The position numbers were made by a program, and so were the translations under genes. A DNA stretch of 17,327 nucleotides from JBBQZU01 sp038207425 (GTDB lineage: Bacteria > Bacteroidota > Bacteroidia > Flavobacteriales_D > Cryomorphaceae): contig JBBQZU010000047.1 in NCBI GenBank assembly GCA_038207425.1, forward strand, positions 1-17,327, read 5' to 3'. The notes under the pieces are model-generated. The model saw only the letters and a program-made list of their open reading frames with translations, searched no databases and was not told the origin of the DNA. Shown piece by piece: positions 7,512-15,917 of this stretch. Position 1 is the stretch's first letter. The number at the start of each line of letters is the position of its first letter.

Positions 7512-8030
7512 ATGAGAAACGTTCTGCTTACCCTATCAGCCGCTGCCATGCTTGCGTCATGCAGTGAGCCGTGTCCGCCATCGCGCTACACGGAACAATC
7601 ACCCGAAATCGACAAAGTAATTGCATCGAATGATGCTTATTGTAAGCGCGATTGGGATGCACTAAAGGCAGTGTATGCTGCAGATGCCAAAATTTACCAC
7701 AACAGCGCTGAGTCTGTAACATTAGATGAAACGATGATGCAATCAATGGAGACGGCTAAATATTTCAGCAGCGAGACCATCACCACCGAAGATGCTGAAA
7801 TGGTAGTAACCGACAGCACCGAAACCTGGGTGAATTTCTGGGGAGTTTGGAAAGGCGTAGTGGCTGAAACAGGGAAGGAATATTCTTCGCCCATGCACTT
7901 CACCATGCGATTTGAAAATGGCCTGATCACCGAAGAGCACGGCTACTGGGACGGCTCTGAAATGACCAAAGACTTTATGGCTATGCAAGCCTCTGCGGCT
8001 GACAGTACCGCTGCAACTGCCACGAAATAG
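7512..8030 (+). CDS. NTF2-like (SnoaL-type) lipoprotein
   Basis: A 172-aa lipoprotein: short charged N-terminus (MRN), hydrophobic stretch and lipobox L-A-S-C with the lipidated Cys at 17. The mature part from about residue 30 to 157 fits a small nuclear-transport-factor-2-like fold: helix (PEIDKVIASNDAYCKRDWDALKAVYAADAKIYH), then strands with TWVNFWGVWKGVV (105-117) and MHFTMRFENGLITEEHGYWD (128-147). Such proteins hold a small cone-shaped pocket, and their ligand or activity cannot be told from sequence. The tail (161-172) is Ala/Thr/Ser-rich. It is probably anchored in the envelope. It is followed 24 bp later by an intrinsic terminator, so it is likely monocistronic. The ATG at 7512 is the only start that keeps the signal peptide. 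Confidence 0.85.
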   Translation: MRNVLLTLSAAAMLASCSEPCPPSRYTEQSPEIDKVIASNDAYCKRDWDALKAVYAADAKIYHNSAESVTLDETMMQSMETAKYFSSETITTEDAEMVVTDSTETWVNFWGVWKGVVAETGKEYSSPMHFTMRFENGLITEEHGYWDGSEMTKDFMAMQASAADSTAATATK

Positions 8031-8054
8031 GCAATCAAAATAATTCACTTCACG

Positions 8055-8088
8055 ACCCGCGACAGCCTACAAGTTGTTGCGGGTTTTT
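8055..8088 (+). terminator. Rho-independent terminator after the NTF2-like lipoprotein gene
   Basis: Arms acccgcgaca (8055-8064) and tgttgcgggt (8075-8084) pair over 10 positions with one G-T wobble, around a 10-nt loop, and are followed by a T5 run (8084-8088). Confidence 0.8.
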
Positions 8089-8151
8089 CTTCGTATAGAG
8101 CATAGGTCGTCATCAAATCGAATGTCTATATTGCGGCATTCAAACCACACC

Positions 8152-9465
8152 ATGAAGATTATCAATAATGCTTTAAGACGCGCTCTACTTTGCATGTCAA
8201 TACTCCTGCTGCATGAATTGCTGCCGGCCCAGATTACCGCCTTTACTGATGCACACATCATACCCATCACTGGGCCCGAAATTGCGAAGGGAACCCTCCT
8301 TGTGGAGAAGGGGAAAATACTGGAAGTAGGAGAGGCCAACAAAGTAAAAATCCCCAAAAATGCAGTTGTGGTATCCCTTTCGGGAAAAGTGATTATGCCC
8401 GGGCTCGTTGATTCACATTCGCATATAGGCAATGGCGACGGGGGAGATGGCTCTTCAGCCCTTCACCCCGATGTGCGTATTTTCGACGCGATCGACGTGC
8501 ACTCCGATACTTTCAAAAAAGCACGCGCCGGAGGAATTACCACTGTGAACATTATGCCCGGCTCAGGTCACCTTATGAGCGGGCAAACCATTTATCTGAA
8601 ATTGCGGCGCGCCACTACGGTGTATGATATGCTCCTCAACAATGACCCTAACGGCATTTTGGGCGGCATGAAAATGGCCAATGGCACCAATTCAATCCGG
8701 GCGATTCCTTTTCCCGGTACACGGGCCAAATCGGCGGCGATGGTGCGTAGCCTTTTTGTGAAAGCACAAGCCTACCAAGAAAAGGTAAAACTTGCCGCCG
8801 GCGATGCCACCAAAATGCCCGATAGAGATTTGCAAATGGAAGCGCTCGTAGAAGTGCTGGAAGGCAAGCGTATGGTGCACAACCACACCCACCGCCACGA
8901 TGATATTATGACGGCCATTAGGCTCTCGCATGAGTTTGGCTACCGCATGGTGCTGCACCATGTGAGCGAAGGCTGGAAAGTGGCTAACGAAATAGCCGCT
9001 GCCGGAGTGCCATGCTCGGTAATTGTAATCGACTCGCCAGGAGGTAAACTGGAAGCTGCCGAACTGCGCTTTGATACCGGCCGCATACTCGAAGAAGCAG
9101 GTGTGGATGTAGGCTTTCACACCGACGATGGCATCACCGACTCCCGTGTTTTTTTGCGGTCGGCTGCTTTCGGTGTGCGCGGTGGCATGTCGAGAGCCAA
9201 AGCGCTAGAAGCTGTAACACTCGCCAATGCACGCATGCTTGATGCCGATAAAAAAGTGGGATCCCTGACACCGGGAAAGGATGCTGACTTTATTGTGCTC
9301 TCCGGCGATCCGCTTAGCGTTTACACGAAAGTGGAGCAAACATGGATTGAAGGTGCAAAGGTTTTTGACCGCGCAAACCCCGACGACCTAAAGTTCGCTA
9401 CCGGTGGCCTCGATGTATTTCGGGGTGAGTATTATAACCACCACGTAGACTTCAATAACAACTGA
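8152..9465 (+). CDS. Secreted amidohydrolase (imidazolonepropionase-like), catalytically competent copy
   Basis: Numbered from ATG 8152 (437 aa), a signal peptide covers about residues 1-27 (ALLCMSILLLHELLPAQ). The amidohydrolase fold then begins with a small beta domain (TDAHIIP...GTLLVEKGKILEVG). The metal-site motif DSHSH is at 87-91 (H89, H91). Further candidate ligands are the His cluster HNHTHRH (243-249), LHHVSEG (268-274) and FHTDDG (322-327, with D325/D326). The C-terminal beta domain is typical: VGSLTPGKDADFIVLSGDP (369-387). It probably hydrolyses a C-N bond in a cyclic amide or peptide-like substrate in the periplasm, but the substrate is unknown. The longer frame from 8074 is rejected because it overlaps the preceding terminator and would bury the signal peptide. 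Its stop overlaps the next start (TGATG). Confidence 0.88.
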   Translation: MKIINNALRRALLCMSILLLHELLPAQITAFTDAHIIPITGPEIAKGTLLVEKGKILEVGEANKVKIPKNAVVVSLSGKVIMPGLVDSHSHIGNGDGGDGSSALHPDVRIFDAIDVHSDTFKKARAGGITTVNIMPGSGHLMSGQTIYLKLRRATTVYDMLLNNDPNGILGGMKMANGTNSIRAIPFPGTRAKSAAMVRSLFVKAQAYQEKVKLAAGDATKMPDRDLQMEALVEVLEGKRMVHNHTHRHDDIMTAIRLSHEFGYRMVLHHVSEGWKVANEIAAAGVPCSVIVIDSPGGKLEAAELRFDTGRILEEAGVDVGFHTDDGITDSRVFLRSAAFGVRGGMSRAKALEAVTLANARMLDADKKVGSLTPGKDADFIVLSGDPLSVYTKVEQTWIEGAKVFDRANPDDLKFATGGLDVFRGEYYNHHVDFNNN

Positions 9466-10688
9466 TGCGTATGAGTACGATTAGAATTCTTGCTGCAATT
9501 GCAACTATAATCATCCCTGCAGCGGTTGCAACGGCTCAAAACCACGCCATAAAAGCTGCAAGGCTCTACACCTCTAACGGGCCCGTAATTGAAAACGGGG
9601 TGGTGCTTATCAGCAATGGTAAAATAGAAGCTGTGGGTGCGGCAACGGCAGTAAAAATACCGGCCGATTACGAGGTGCACGAAGCTAAAGTGGCTACACC
9701 CGGATTTATTGACGCCCACAGCGTAGTAGGCCTTGCGGGAATTTACAACCAAAAGCACGACCAGGATCAGCTTGAGAAATCGAGCCCCTTACAACCCGAG
9801 CTGCGCGCCATTGACGCCTACAATGCGCGTGAAGAACTCGTAGGGTATCTCAGGGCATTTGGTATTACCACTGTAAATACAGGCCACGCCCCGGGAGCGC
9901 TCATCAGCGGACAAACCATTGTGGTAAAAACAGCCGGTGAAACGATCGACGAAGGGTTGATCAATCCCATGGCAATGGTGGCTATGACCATAGGCAGCAG
10001 CGTGGCTGAGAATTTTGAAAAGCCCGGCACCAGAGCCAAGGGCGTATCCATGCTGCGCGAGGCATTTGTCGCAGCGCAGGGCTATCAGAAGAAAATGGGC
10101 AATAGCGACGCATCCAAACGACCCGACCGCGACCTCTCGAAGGAGGTGCTGGTAATGGTGCTGAACCGCGAAGTACCCGCGCTTATTACTGCACAGTCGG
10201 CGCGCGATATAATTACCGCCATTCGTCTGCGCGATGAGTTCGGTTTTGACCTTATAATAGATGGTGGCGCTGAAGCCTACTCTGTGATTGGCGAGATAAA
10301 AGCAGCAAAAGTACCTGTGGTTGTGCATCCCACGATGGTGCGCACCTACGGCGATACAAGGCACGCCACTTTTACCCTTGCGGGGATACTGCACAAAGCC
10401 GGTATACCTATCGTTTTTCAAAGCGGATATGAAGGTTATGTTCCGAAAACAAGGGTGGTTACATTCGAAGCTGCTTTGGCTGTAGCCAATGGGCTTGACT
10501 ACGATGCTGCCATCAATGCCCTTACCATAGATGCTGCCCGCCTCTTGAAAATTGATAAACGCCTAGGCTCCTTAAAAGTCGGAAAAGATGCCGATATAGC
10601 GCTCTACGACGGCGACCCGTTTGAGTATACCACCCATGTACTAAAAGTATTTATTAATGGCAAATTGGTAAGCGCAGAAATACGCTAG
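9465..10688 (+). CDS. Amidohydrolase-like protein lacking the metal-binding motifs (probable pseudoenzyme partner)
   Basis: 407 aa, with a signal peptide ILAAIATIIIPAAVATAQ (8-25) and the same domain order as the preceding gene: beta domain (30-80), barrel, C-terminal beta domain LGSLKVGKDADIALYDGDP (367-385). Segments align one to one, for example FGITTVNTGHAPGALISGQTI with GGITTVNIMPGSGHLMSGQTI (split here for comparison: FGITTVN/GGITTVN and LISGQTI/LMSGQTI). The catalytic sites differ. DSHSH has become DAHSV (83-87), the His cluster has become ALITAQSAR (239-247), LHHVSEG has become IIDGGAEAY (264-272), and FHTDDG has become FQSGYEG (318-324). Metal binding is therefore unlikely. The gene overlaps the active copy by one base (TGATG), which indicates translational coupling. 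A structural or regulatory partner in a heteromer is the simplest inference. ATG 9471 is an alternative start. Confidence 0.87.
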   Translation: MRMSTIRILAAIATIIIPAAVATAQNHAIKAARLYTSNGPVIENGVVLISNGKIEAVGAATAVKIPADYEVHEAKVATPGFIDAHSVVGLAGIYNQKHDQDQLEKSSPLQPELRAIDAYNAREELVGYLRAFGITTVNTGHAPGALISGQTIVVKTAGETIDEGLINPMAMVAMTIGSSVAENFEKPGTRAKGVSMLREAFVAAQGYQKKMGNSDASKRPDRDLSKEVLVMVLNREVPALITAQSARDIITAIRLRDEFGFDLIIDGGAEAYSVIGEIKAAKVPVVVHPTMVRTYGDTRHATFTLAGILHKAGIPIVFQSGYEGYVPKTRVVTFEAALAVANGLDYDAAINALTIDAARLLKIDKRLGSLKVGKDADIALYDGDPFEYTTHVLKVFINGKLVSAEIR

Positions 10689-10879
10689 AAAAATCCGGTT
10701 CACAGGGCTACGTTTCATTGCATTCGCGCACAATAACGCATATTGCGCCTGTCTTGTGCAATACGCCTTTGGCAATACTTTCCGGCCTTTGTTATGCTGC
10801 GAAATTTATTTTCGAATTTCTTCAACTTTCTTAATTGTTTCAGGTTAATTTTGGGTCAATTAAATCTAATAAGATCGCT

Positions 10880-11665
10880 ATGAAAAATAACCTGATTGTT
10901 CTCTTGTTGCTATCCACCTTGCTGAGTAGTTGCGTAATAGTAAGGCAGGGAGAAGTTGCTATGAAGCGAAGGCTTGGAAAGCTTGTAGGCGAGCCGATCA
11001 CGGAGCGTTCAAAATTGTACAACCCGTTTATTTCTACCTACCTCAGGGTGCCCGTAAAAACCATCAACCTGGATGTGAATTTGGAAATACCTTCATCAGA
11101 AGGATTGAACATCAAATGCGAAGCATCGATACTCTACAGACTCCAACCAGACAGGGTGCCGGATATACTGCGTCAAATTGGGACCACCTACGAAGAGGAA
11201 ATTATTTCGCCGGTTTTCAGATCGGCTATGGCCAATGTAAGTTCGCGCTATGTGGCAAAGGATATGCACTCAGGCGAGCGCGCCGGAATTGAGCGTGAAA
11301 TGCTCAAGCAGATGATGGAGATCTTAGGTCCACGCGGTTTTGTAATAGAGCAGGTATTGATGAAGCGCATATTGTTGCCGCCCACCCTTTCGAATGCTAT
11401 TGAGCAAAAGCTCTCGGCTGAGCAGCAGGCTGAGATGATGGAATTCGTAATAATCCGTGAGCGCCAGGAAGCCGAGCGTCAAGTGATTCAGGCCACGGGT
11501 CAGCGCGATGCGCAGAAGTTGCTTGCCGAAGGCCTCACACCCGCCATCTTGCGATTTGAAGCCATTGAGGCATTCAAGCAGTTGTCGCGGTCATCCAATA
11601 CCAAGATTATTATCACAAATGGCGATACCCCGCTGATGATTGACGACACTTCCGGGGGGCAATAG
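10880..11665 (+). CDS. SPFH/prohibitin-like lipoprotein
   Basis: 261 aa from ATG 10880. The N-terminus MKNNLIVLLLLSTLLSSC is a lipoprotein signal with lipobox L-S-S-C18. Residues 19-170 match the SPFH/Band-7 (prohibitin) domain: VRQGEVAMKRRLGKL, then an outer-face loop PVKTINLDVNLEIPSSEGLNIKCEASILYRL (do not read as one motif), and GFVIEQVLMKRILLPPTLSNAIEQKL at 153-178. A charged helical region rich in E, Q and R (178-215) would form the prohibitin coiled coil. Such proteins form large ring or cage assemblies at membranes and often modulate FtsH-type proteases. Here the anchor is a lipid on the periplasmic side rather than a TM helix. The upstream frame from 10835 would hide the lipobox and is rejected. 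A weak hairpin lies about 110 bp downstream. Confidence 0.85.
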   Translation: MKNNLIVLLLLSTLLSSCVIVRQGEVAMKRRLGKLVGEPITERSKLYNPFISTYLRVPVKTINLDVNLEIPSSEGLNIKCEASILYRLQPDRVPDILRQIGTTYEEEIISPVFRSAMANVSSRYVAKDMHSGERAGIEREMLKQMMEILGPRGFVIEQVLMKRILLPPTLSNAIEQKLSAEQQAEMMEFVIIRERQEAERQVIQATGQRDAQKLLAEGLTPAILRFEAIEAFKQLSRSSNTKIIITNGDTPLMIDDTSGGQ

Positions 11666-11777
11666 CCTTTGAAAATTGACAAGGGTTTTCTTCCTGTTGG
11701 CAAACGTGATAAGGCAAATTTTAGAGCAGAATCACCTTGCTCAGTATTGTACGCTCTTAGTTCAGAAAGTGAAAACC

Positions 11778-11808
11778 CTTACCCGCCGCGGGTAGGCGAA
11801 ATTTTTAT
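11778..11808 (+). terminator. Possible weak terminator downstream of the SPFH gene
   Basis: Arms cttacccg (11778-11785) and cgggtagg (11789-11796) pair with one T-G wobble around a 3-nt loop. A T5 run follows only after a 5-nt gap (11802-11806). The gap makes it a poor intrinsic terminator. Confidence 0.35.
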
Positions 11809-11816
11809 ATTTATAG

Positions 11817-11832
11817 TCAGCTAGTTAGCTGA
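11817..11832. repeat. Perfect 7-bp inverted repeat (tcagcta-gt-tagctga)
   Basis: The two 7-base arms are exact reverse complements separated by 2 bases, extendable by a G-T and an A-T pair. The size and symmetry suit a dimeric repressor operator, but no nearby regulator gene is seen. Confidence 0.4.
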
Positions 11833-11930
11833 TTATTGGTGATCTCGCTCTTCAAGCGTCAGAGTTGTTTTTTGCGGAAGGCGTCGCTTTGTAATACTTT
11901 ACACAGCATATCTGTCTTTTTTTTCGGCTT

Positions 11931-11979
11931 ACAGTCGTCAGGTCAAGGTTTTCAGTCTTCAAGGGTTGTGAGCCGAAAA
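11931..11979. repeat. 9-bp inverted repeat enclosing a 31-nt loop
   Basis: ttttcggct (11931-11939) and agccgaaaa (11971-11979) are exact reverse complements, and a T8 run (11927-11934) overlaps the left arm. It could be the base of an RNA hairpin in a leader or small RNA. Confidence 0.35.
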
Positions 11980-12153
11980 CTTACAGCTTAATTTTCCATT
12001 CTGCCTTGGGCAAAAAGTATAGCACTCCTTTGTTTTTTAGCTCGAATTTATTGCTTTGGTTGGGTTCGTAATTCGGTAAAATTCAAGAGAACTTTTGCAG
12101 TTCATCACGATTTACGCACACACTGACTCCCATCATTGAGCCAATATGCTGCA

Positions 12154-12273
12154 ATGTACTTTCTGATTACTTGGCTATATTTTCCTGGCATCGTGTTCGC
12201 TGTTCAGTGGGTTGGACTTTGCGGTATTGGCTTGGCGCTAATTTTCTACCTATTCGAGTTTCTTATGTGTTGA
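12154..12273 (+). CDS. Possible 39-aa hydrophobic peptide
   Basis: ATG 12154 opens 39 codons starting MYFLITWLYFPGIVFAV, continuing QWVGLCGIGLALIFYLFEF and ending LMC before TGA 12271-12273. The product would be almost wholly hydrophobic, one or two membrane helices with a single acidic residue near the end. It lies inside an 834-bp gap. T-rich DNA readily gives hydrophobic frames by chance and no Shine-Dalgarno is visible, so this is a weak call. If real, it could be a small membrane or toxin-like peptide, or a remnant of a membrane-protein gene. Confidence 0.2.
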   Translation: MYFLITWLYFPGIVFAVQWVGLCGIGLALIFYLFEFLMC

Positions 12274-12499
12274 AATATGCGGTTTTGACCGAATCAACCT
12301 TGCCATTGTATCAAGCAAGTTTATACAAGCGGACTAGCATATAAAATTATATTGGATATTACTTTGATTGAGTTCTAGTCTGTGCATATCATAAAAATAT
12401 ATTAAGCTAGGCATTACAAACATTAATGAAAATTAATAGTACTTAAGAAATTATTACATCAATTTTGACGGGTAATTTTTAACAAACAAATCAACTCAC

Positions 12500-13357
12500 A
12501 TGAACACAATTCAAAAAACAACGAGGGTTTTTATACCCTTGCTCGCTGCAGCAACTCTCGCGCTCACTTCTTGTTCTAAAGAAGAAGATATAGATGCACC
12601 AGCCACATCTCAAGCCCCTGCGAAATCTTCAGCTTCTGCAACAGCAGCGCTTTTTTCTGGCAAATGTTTTAACATTACCAATTTCGTGGATGAGGGCACC
12701 AATGAAACCAATGACTACAACAACATTGTATTTGAATTTGCCTCCAACAATATCCTTACCGCAACAAGCCCGCAAGGTGATGCTACAGGTTCATGGAATA
12801 CCACTTTTAACAGCAACACCGGCGTTGCTCGCCTCATCATTCAGTTTCAGAATGTGCCCGGTATATTGCTTGAGCTCAATGAAGACTGGCGTGTGGTATC
12901 AAGCGGAAATGGATCAGTTAACCTTCAGGATGTAGACGCGGGCTTTACGGACCAACTCCAGTTTAGCGAACTCGACTGCGATGGAGATGGCGGCATCGGC
13001 GGCGGCTCAGGCTTGTCTCAGTTTACCAATACCCTTACCACTGACAGTTGGGTGGCCAGCCAATTCATCATCAACAATGTGAACAGACTTAATCAGCTAA
13101 ACAACGTTACCTTCACCTTCAGCAATGGTGTTCTCACACTACAACGCAACAACCAGTCGCGTACGGGCAACTTCAGCACCTTGGTAGATGACGGTCTTCT
13201 CGTGGTTGACATCACCGGCTTCCAAAACCCGCCTGCTGGTATACAAGCGCTGAATGAAGACTGGAAGGTTATTTCGTGGACCGCCAACCAAATTCAACTT
13301 AGAGATCCGTTTGACAATGGCAACCCCAAGTCGTTTCTTACACTTGTGCGCCCCTAA
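12500..13357 (+). CDS. Lipoprotein with two tandem beta-rich repeats
   Basis: 285 aa. The signal peptide ends in lipobox L-T-S-C (C25), followed by an acidic, Ala/Ser/Thr-rich tether (26-50). Two homologous domains follow. The first is about residues 72-156 (NIVFEFASNNILT...GSWNT...RLIIQFQNVPG...LNEDWRVVSS...VNLQD). The second is about 200-283 (NVTFTFSNGVLTL...GNFST...LVVDITGFQNPPAG...LNEDWKVISW...IQLRD). They share the pattern (N)xxFxFxxxxLT, the segment FQN.P.G, the motif LNEDW(R/K)V(V/I)S and a final strand L(Q/R)D. An Asp/Gly-rich linker DCDGDGGIGGGSG (159-171) separates them. The fold looks lipocalin-like, but no named family is recognised and the function is unknown. It is probably exposed on the cell surface or in the periplasm. 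A strong terminator follows. Confidence 0.85.
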   Translation: MNTIQKTTRVFIPLLAAATLALTSCSKEEDIDAPATSQAPAKSSASATAALFSGKCFNITNFVDEGTNETNDYNNIVFEFASNNILTATSPQGDATGSWNTTFNSNTGVARLIIQFQNVPGILLELNEDWRVVSSGNGSVNLQDVDAGFTDQLQFSELDCDGDGGIGGGSGLSQFTNTLTTDSWVASQFIINNVNRLNQLNNVTFTFSNGVLTLQRNNQSRTGNFSTLVDDGLLVVDITGFQNPPAGIQALNEDWKVISWTANQIQLRDPFDNGNPKSFLTLVRP

Positions 13358-13423
13358 TATTCATACATGGTACTTTGCGTTGGGTCAGATCAACCCTTCA
13401 TCATAGACCAACATACCATCATG

Positions 13424-13453
13424 ACAGCCCTTCCATGGCGGAAGGGCTGTTTT
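13424..13453 (+). terminator. Rho-independent terminator after the two-domain lipoprotein gene
   Basis: Arms acagcccttcc (13424-13434) and ggaagggctgt (13440-13450) are perfect reverse complements over 11 bp with a 5-nt loop, followed by T4 (13450-13453). It lies between convergent genes. On the minus strand no T run follows, so it works as an intrinsic terminator for the plus strand only. Confidence 0.85.
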
Positions 13454-13499
13454 GTTGTATTACCCTTTTGGTTGGTTCGGATAAATGCTTTCGCAATAC

Positions 13500-15917
13500 C
13501 TAAAATTTATAGGAATATCCTAGGCGAATTACCTGTGTTTCGTAATAGTTTTTACTGGTGTAAGAGAAATTATTGCCGTTAATTCTCTGCCGGACTACCA
13601 TGGTGTTGAAGAGGTCTGTGGCATTCAGAAAGATTTCGCCTTTGCCATTTTGCACAGGTCTCTTTATTCCGGCATCTATAGAAAACCGCGCATCTATGGT
13701 TCCCTGTGGTATGATGTCGGGCGCCAGGTAGATAGCGGTGAGCTGTGCTTCCGTGTTTTTCGATAACCTAAAATTGGTGTTGAGCTTGATGTTTCCAGAG
13801 TAAATTTCCTGCTGTTCGGCGTTAAAGGTGTTCTCAACAGGATATAAATTCACCACCGTGAAGGCATCTATCTGATTGTAGTAGCCGTTCAGATTCAAAT
13901 TCATATTTATGCGCTTCGAAATTTCCCGACTTACCACTATTTCAATTCCCGAATTATAGCTTTTGCCTGCGTTTTGAGAAACGTTGTAAATCAAATTTGA
14001 GTCGTCTACTGTTGTGGCAATTCGGGTTATAGTGCCATCAGAAATTCGGTGATAAATGGCACCGTAGAAAGAACCATTTTCCCAAAGATTTTTATAGCCC
14101 AACTCGAATCTTTGGGTGAATTGGGGTTGCAAGGCAGGGTTGCCTACTTTAATGATTTCGGCATCGTCATATTTGGGAAAAATCCGAATGTCCACTTCAT
14201 CGGGACGATCTACCCTGCGGTTGTAAAATGCTGATATCTTGTTGCGGTCGTTCAGCTTATAAGTAATTCGCGCATTGGGGAAGGGTTGCAAATAAACGTA
14301 CCCGTCGCTTTGATAGGTATTGTGGTTGGGATCCACATCGTACTGAAAATCCACATGCTCGAGCCGGAGCCCAATTTCGGCTTCTAGTTTTTTCACCTCA
14401 TAGGTATAGTTGCCATAAATGGCCGGGATGGTTTCCTTGTAGGTAGCCGTGCCATCTGCACCTACATCCAATACCGAATTGTTTGGCGATGGATTAAATT
14501 GCATATCGGTTTGAATGGTGCGCCTTCTGAATTTAAATCCCGTTTCCAACAGCCCGTGTTTAAGGGGTCTTGTATAGTCCAGGGTGAAGTCGGCTACCTT
14601 CTGGTCGGCAATCAAAAAGAAGGACTCCTGGGTGGTGAATGCCGGGGTGGTATTGGTGAAGAAATACTTTTCATCTTCCCGATCGAAGGTATAGTTGAAT
14701 CCCATATTCAACTTATGGCCGGGTTGCAGAAATTTATGCCCATAGGCCACAGATGTCATTGCGGCGGTAAGCACTTCATCTTCCAGGAATTGCCACAGGC
14801 GCAGGCTCTCTGTGTTATTGCCACTAAAAAATGGTTGGTCGCCGCGATCCTTGATTGACTCATTGCTATACAAGCCTGAAATGGTGAGGGTATTTCGGTC
14901 GTCAATAAACCAGTCAGCACCGGCCTTTGATGTGAAAAAATTGGTATTTCGGTTCCTTTTTAATTGCTGATTGATTATAGTTCCATCTTCGTAGACCCTT
15001 GTTACGAACTCATTTCTATTGAGCGTTTCAGTGTACAAATTGTCGGCTTGCAAAAAAATATTCACCTTCTTTTTTCTGTAGTTCAATGATACAGTGGGGT
15101 TGATTTTCGGCGTAGCCTGGTATTGGGGCCGAATGCCGGGCAAATTTTCCTGGCGCACCCACAAAGCGCCCAAGCCTGCAGCTAGTCCTACCTTTCCATT
15201 TAAGCCACTTTGATCTTCTTTTTTGAGTATAATATTGATGATTCCGGCATTTCCGTTGGCATCAAATTTTGCCGATGGATTGTTGATGATTTCTATTTTC
15301 TCGACCGCCGATGCAGGGATGTTGTCTAAACCGTTTTGCTTCCCAAAACCTGTTATGGCTGTTTGCTTTCCGTCAATAAGTACCATCACCTGATCGTTTC
15401 CCCTGAGTTGTACCTGGCCATCTTGCGTAGTTACACCCGGAAGGTTGTTCATAGATTGCAGCACACTGCCCCCGACCTGGCTCACATTGTCGGCCACAGT
15501 GTAGGTTTTCTTATCCATCGCTCCGCTTACTTCTTCTTGTTTGGCCGTCACCACCACCTCACCAAGCTGCTGCGAATTTTCGATTAGGAGAATGGCGCCG
15601 ATGTCAATGAAATCAGAGTTTGAACCGATGAAAATGGGTGCCGTATATTTTTCAAAGCCTATGAAGGATGCCTCAAGGAGGTAATCTCCCGGACTGATTT
15701 CCGATAGGGAAAACAAGCCTTTGTTGCCCGAAATGGTACCTGCTACGAAAGTAGAATCTACTTGCTTTTTCAATACCACATTCACAAAAGGTAAAGCTTC
15801 ACCCGAAGCTTTACTTTTTGTGATACCCGAAACGCTTATCAACGGGGTTTGAGCAGAAAGACCCAATGGCAGCAATAAGGCGAATAGCAACGCAACCTTA
15901 ACTTGCTCAATGTTCAT
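13500..15917 (-). CDS. TonB-dependent-receptor-like outer-membrane beta-barrel protein
   Basis: 805 aa. The signal peptide spans about 1-23 (LLFALLLPLGLSAQ). A carboxypeptidase-regulatory-like beta domain follows at about 27-112 (ISVSGITKSKASGEALPFVNVVL, read as separate strands; then GNKGLFSLSEISPGDYLLEAS). A plug domain covers about 118-232, with EVVVTAK (120-126), LQSMNNLPGV (153-162), VQLRGNDQVMVLIDGK (169-184) and VEKIEIINNPSAKFDANG (205-222). The rest (~235-805) is an outer-membrane barrel of the OMP_b-brl_3 type, rich in alternating aromatic residues and ending in Phe (GYSYKF), the usual BAM recognition end. No TonB box is obvious. The substrate is unknown. Its ATG lies inside the end of the upstream PepSY-like gene (11-bp overlap), so the two are translationally coupled. 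Confidence 0.9.
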   Translation of the reverse strand: MNIEQVKVALLFALLLPLGLSAQTPLISVSGITKSKASGEALPFVNVVLKKQVDSTFVAGTISGNKGLFSLSEISPGDYLLEASFIGFEKYTAPIFIGSNSDFIDIGAILLIENSQQLGEVVVTAKQEEVSGAMDKKTYTVADNVSQVGGSVLQSMNNLPGVTTQDGQVQLRGNDQVMVLIDGKQTAITGFGKQNGLDNIPASAVEKIEIINNPSAKFDANGNAGIINIILKKEDQSGLNGKVGLAAGLGALWVRQENLPGIRPQYQATPKINPTVSLNYRKKKVNIFLQADNLYTETLNRNEFVTRVYEDGTIINQQLKRNRNTNFFTSKAGADWFIDDRNTLTISGLYSNESIKDRGDQPFFSGNNTESLRLWQFLEDEVLTAAMTSVAYGHKFLQPGHKLNMGFNYTFDREDEKYFFTNTTPAFTTQESFFLIADQKVADFTLDYTRPLKHGLLETGFKFRRRTIQTDMQFNPSPNNSVLDVGADGTATYKETIPAIYGNYTYEVKKLEAEIGLRLEHVDFQYDVDPNHNTYQSDGYVYLQPFPNARITYKLNDRNKISAFYNRRVDRPDEVDIRIFPKYDDAEIIKVGNPALQPQFTQRFELGYKNLWENGSFYGAIYHRISDGTITRIATTVDDSNLIYNVSQNAGKSYNSGIEIVVSREISKRINMNLNLNGYYNQIDAFTVVNLYPVENTFNAEQQEIYSGNIKLNTNFRLSKNTEAQLTAIYLAPDIIPQGTIDARFSIDAGIKRPVQNGKGEIFLNATDLFNTMVVRQRINGNNFSYTSKNYYETQVIRLGYSYKF

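Larger units (their letters stand above)
11666..12499. other. 834-bp intergenic stretch without a convincing gene
   Basis: No long frame is open on either strand. The stretch contains a GC hairpin (11778-11796), a perfect 7-bp palindrome (11817-11832), a distant 9-bp inverted repeat after a T8 run (11931-11979), a 39-codon hydrophobic ORF (12154-12273), and an increasingly A+T-rich leader before the lipoprotein gene at 12500. It could hold a small RNA, a long 5' leader or a decayed gene. Nothing in it is recognised as a known RNA family. Confidence 0.6.

Noticed and set aside
8074..8151. Upstream in-frame start for the first amidohydrolase
   Set aside because: It would overlap the hairpin terminator at 8055-8088 and place 26 polar residues before the signal peptide. 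ATG 8152 is preferred.
10708..10793. Minus-strand run of about 27 codons containing PESIAKGVLHKTGAICVIV
   Set aside because: Looks protein-like but is short, bounded by stops, in an ordinary intergenic gap and matches no family I know. Likely chance.
13424..13453. The strong hairpin as a bidirectional terminator also serving the outer-membrane receptor gene
   Set aside because: On the minus strand the stem is followed by catgatgg rather than a T run.
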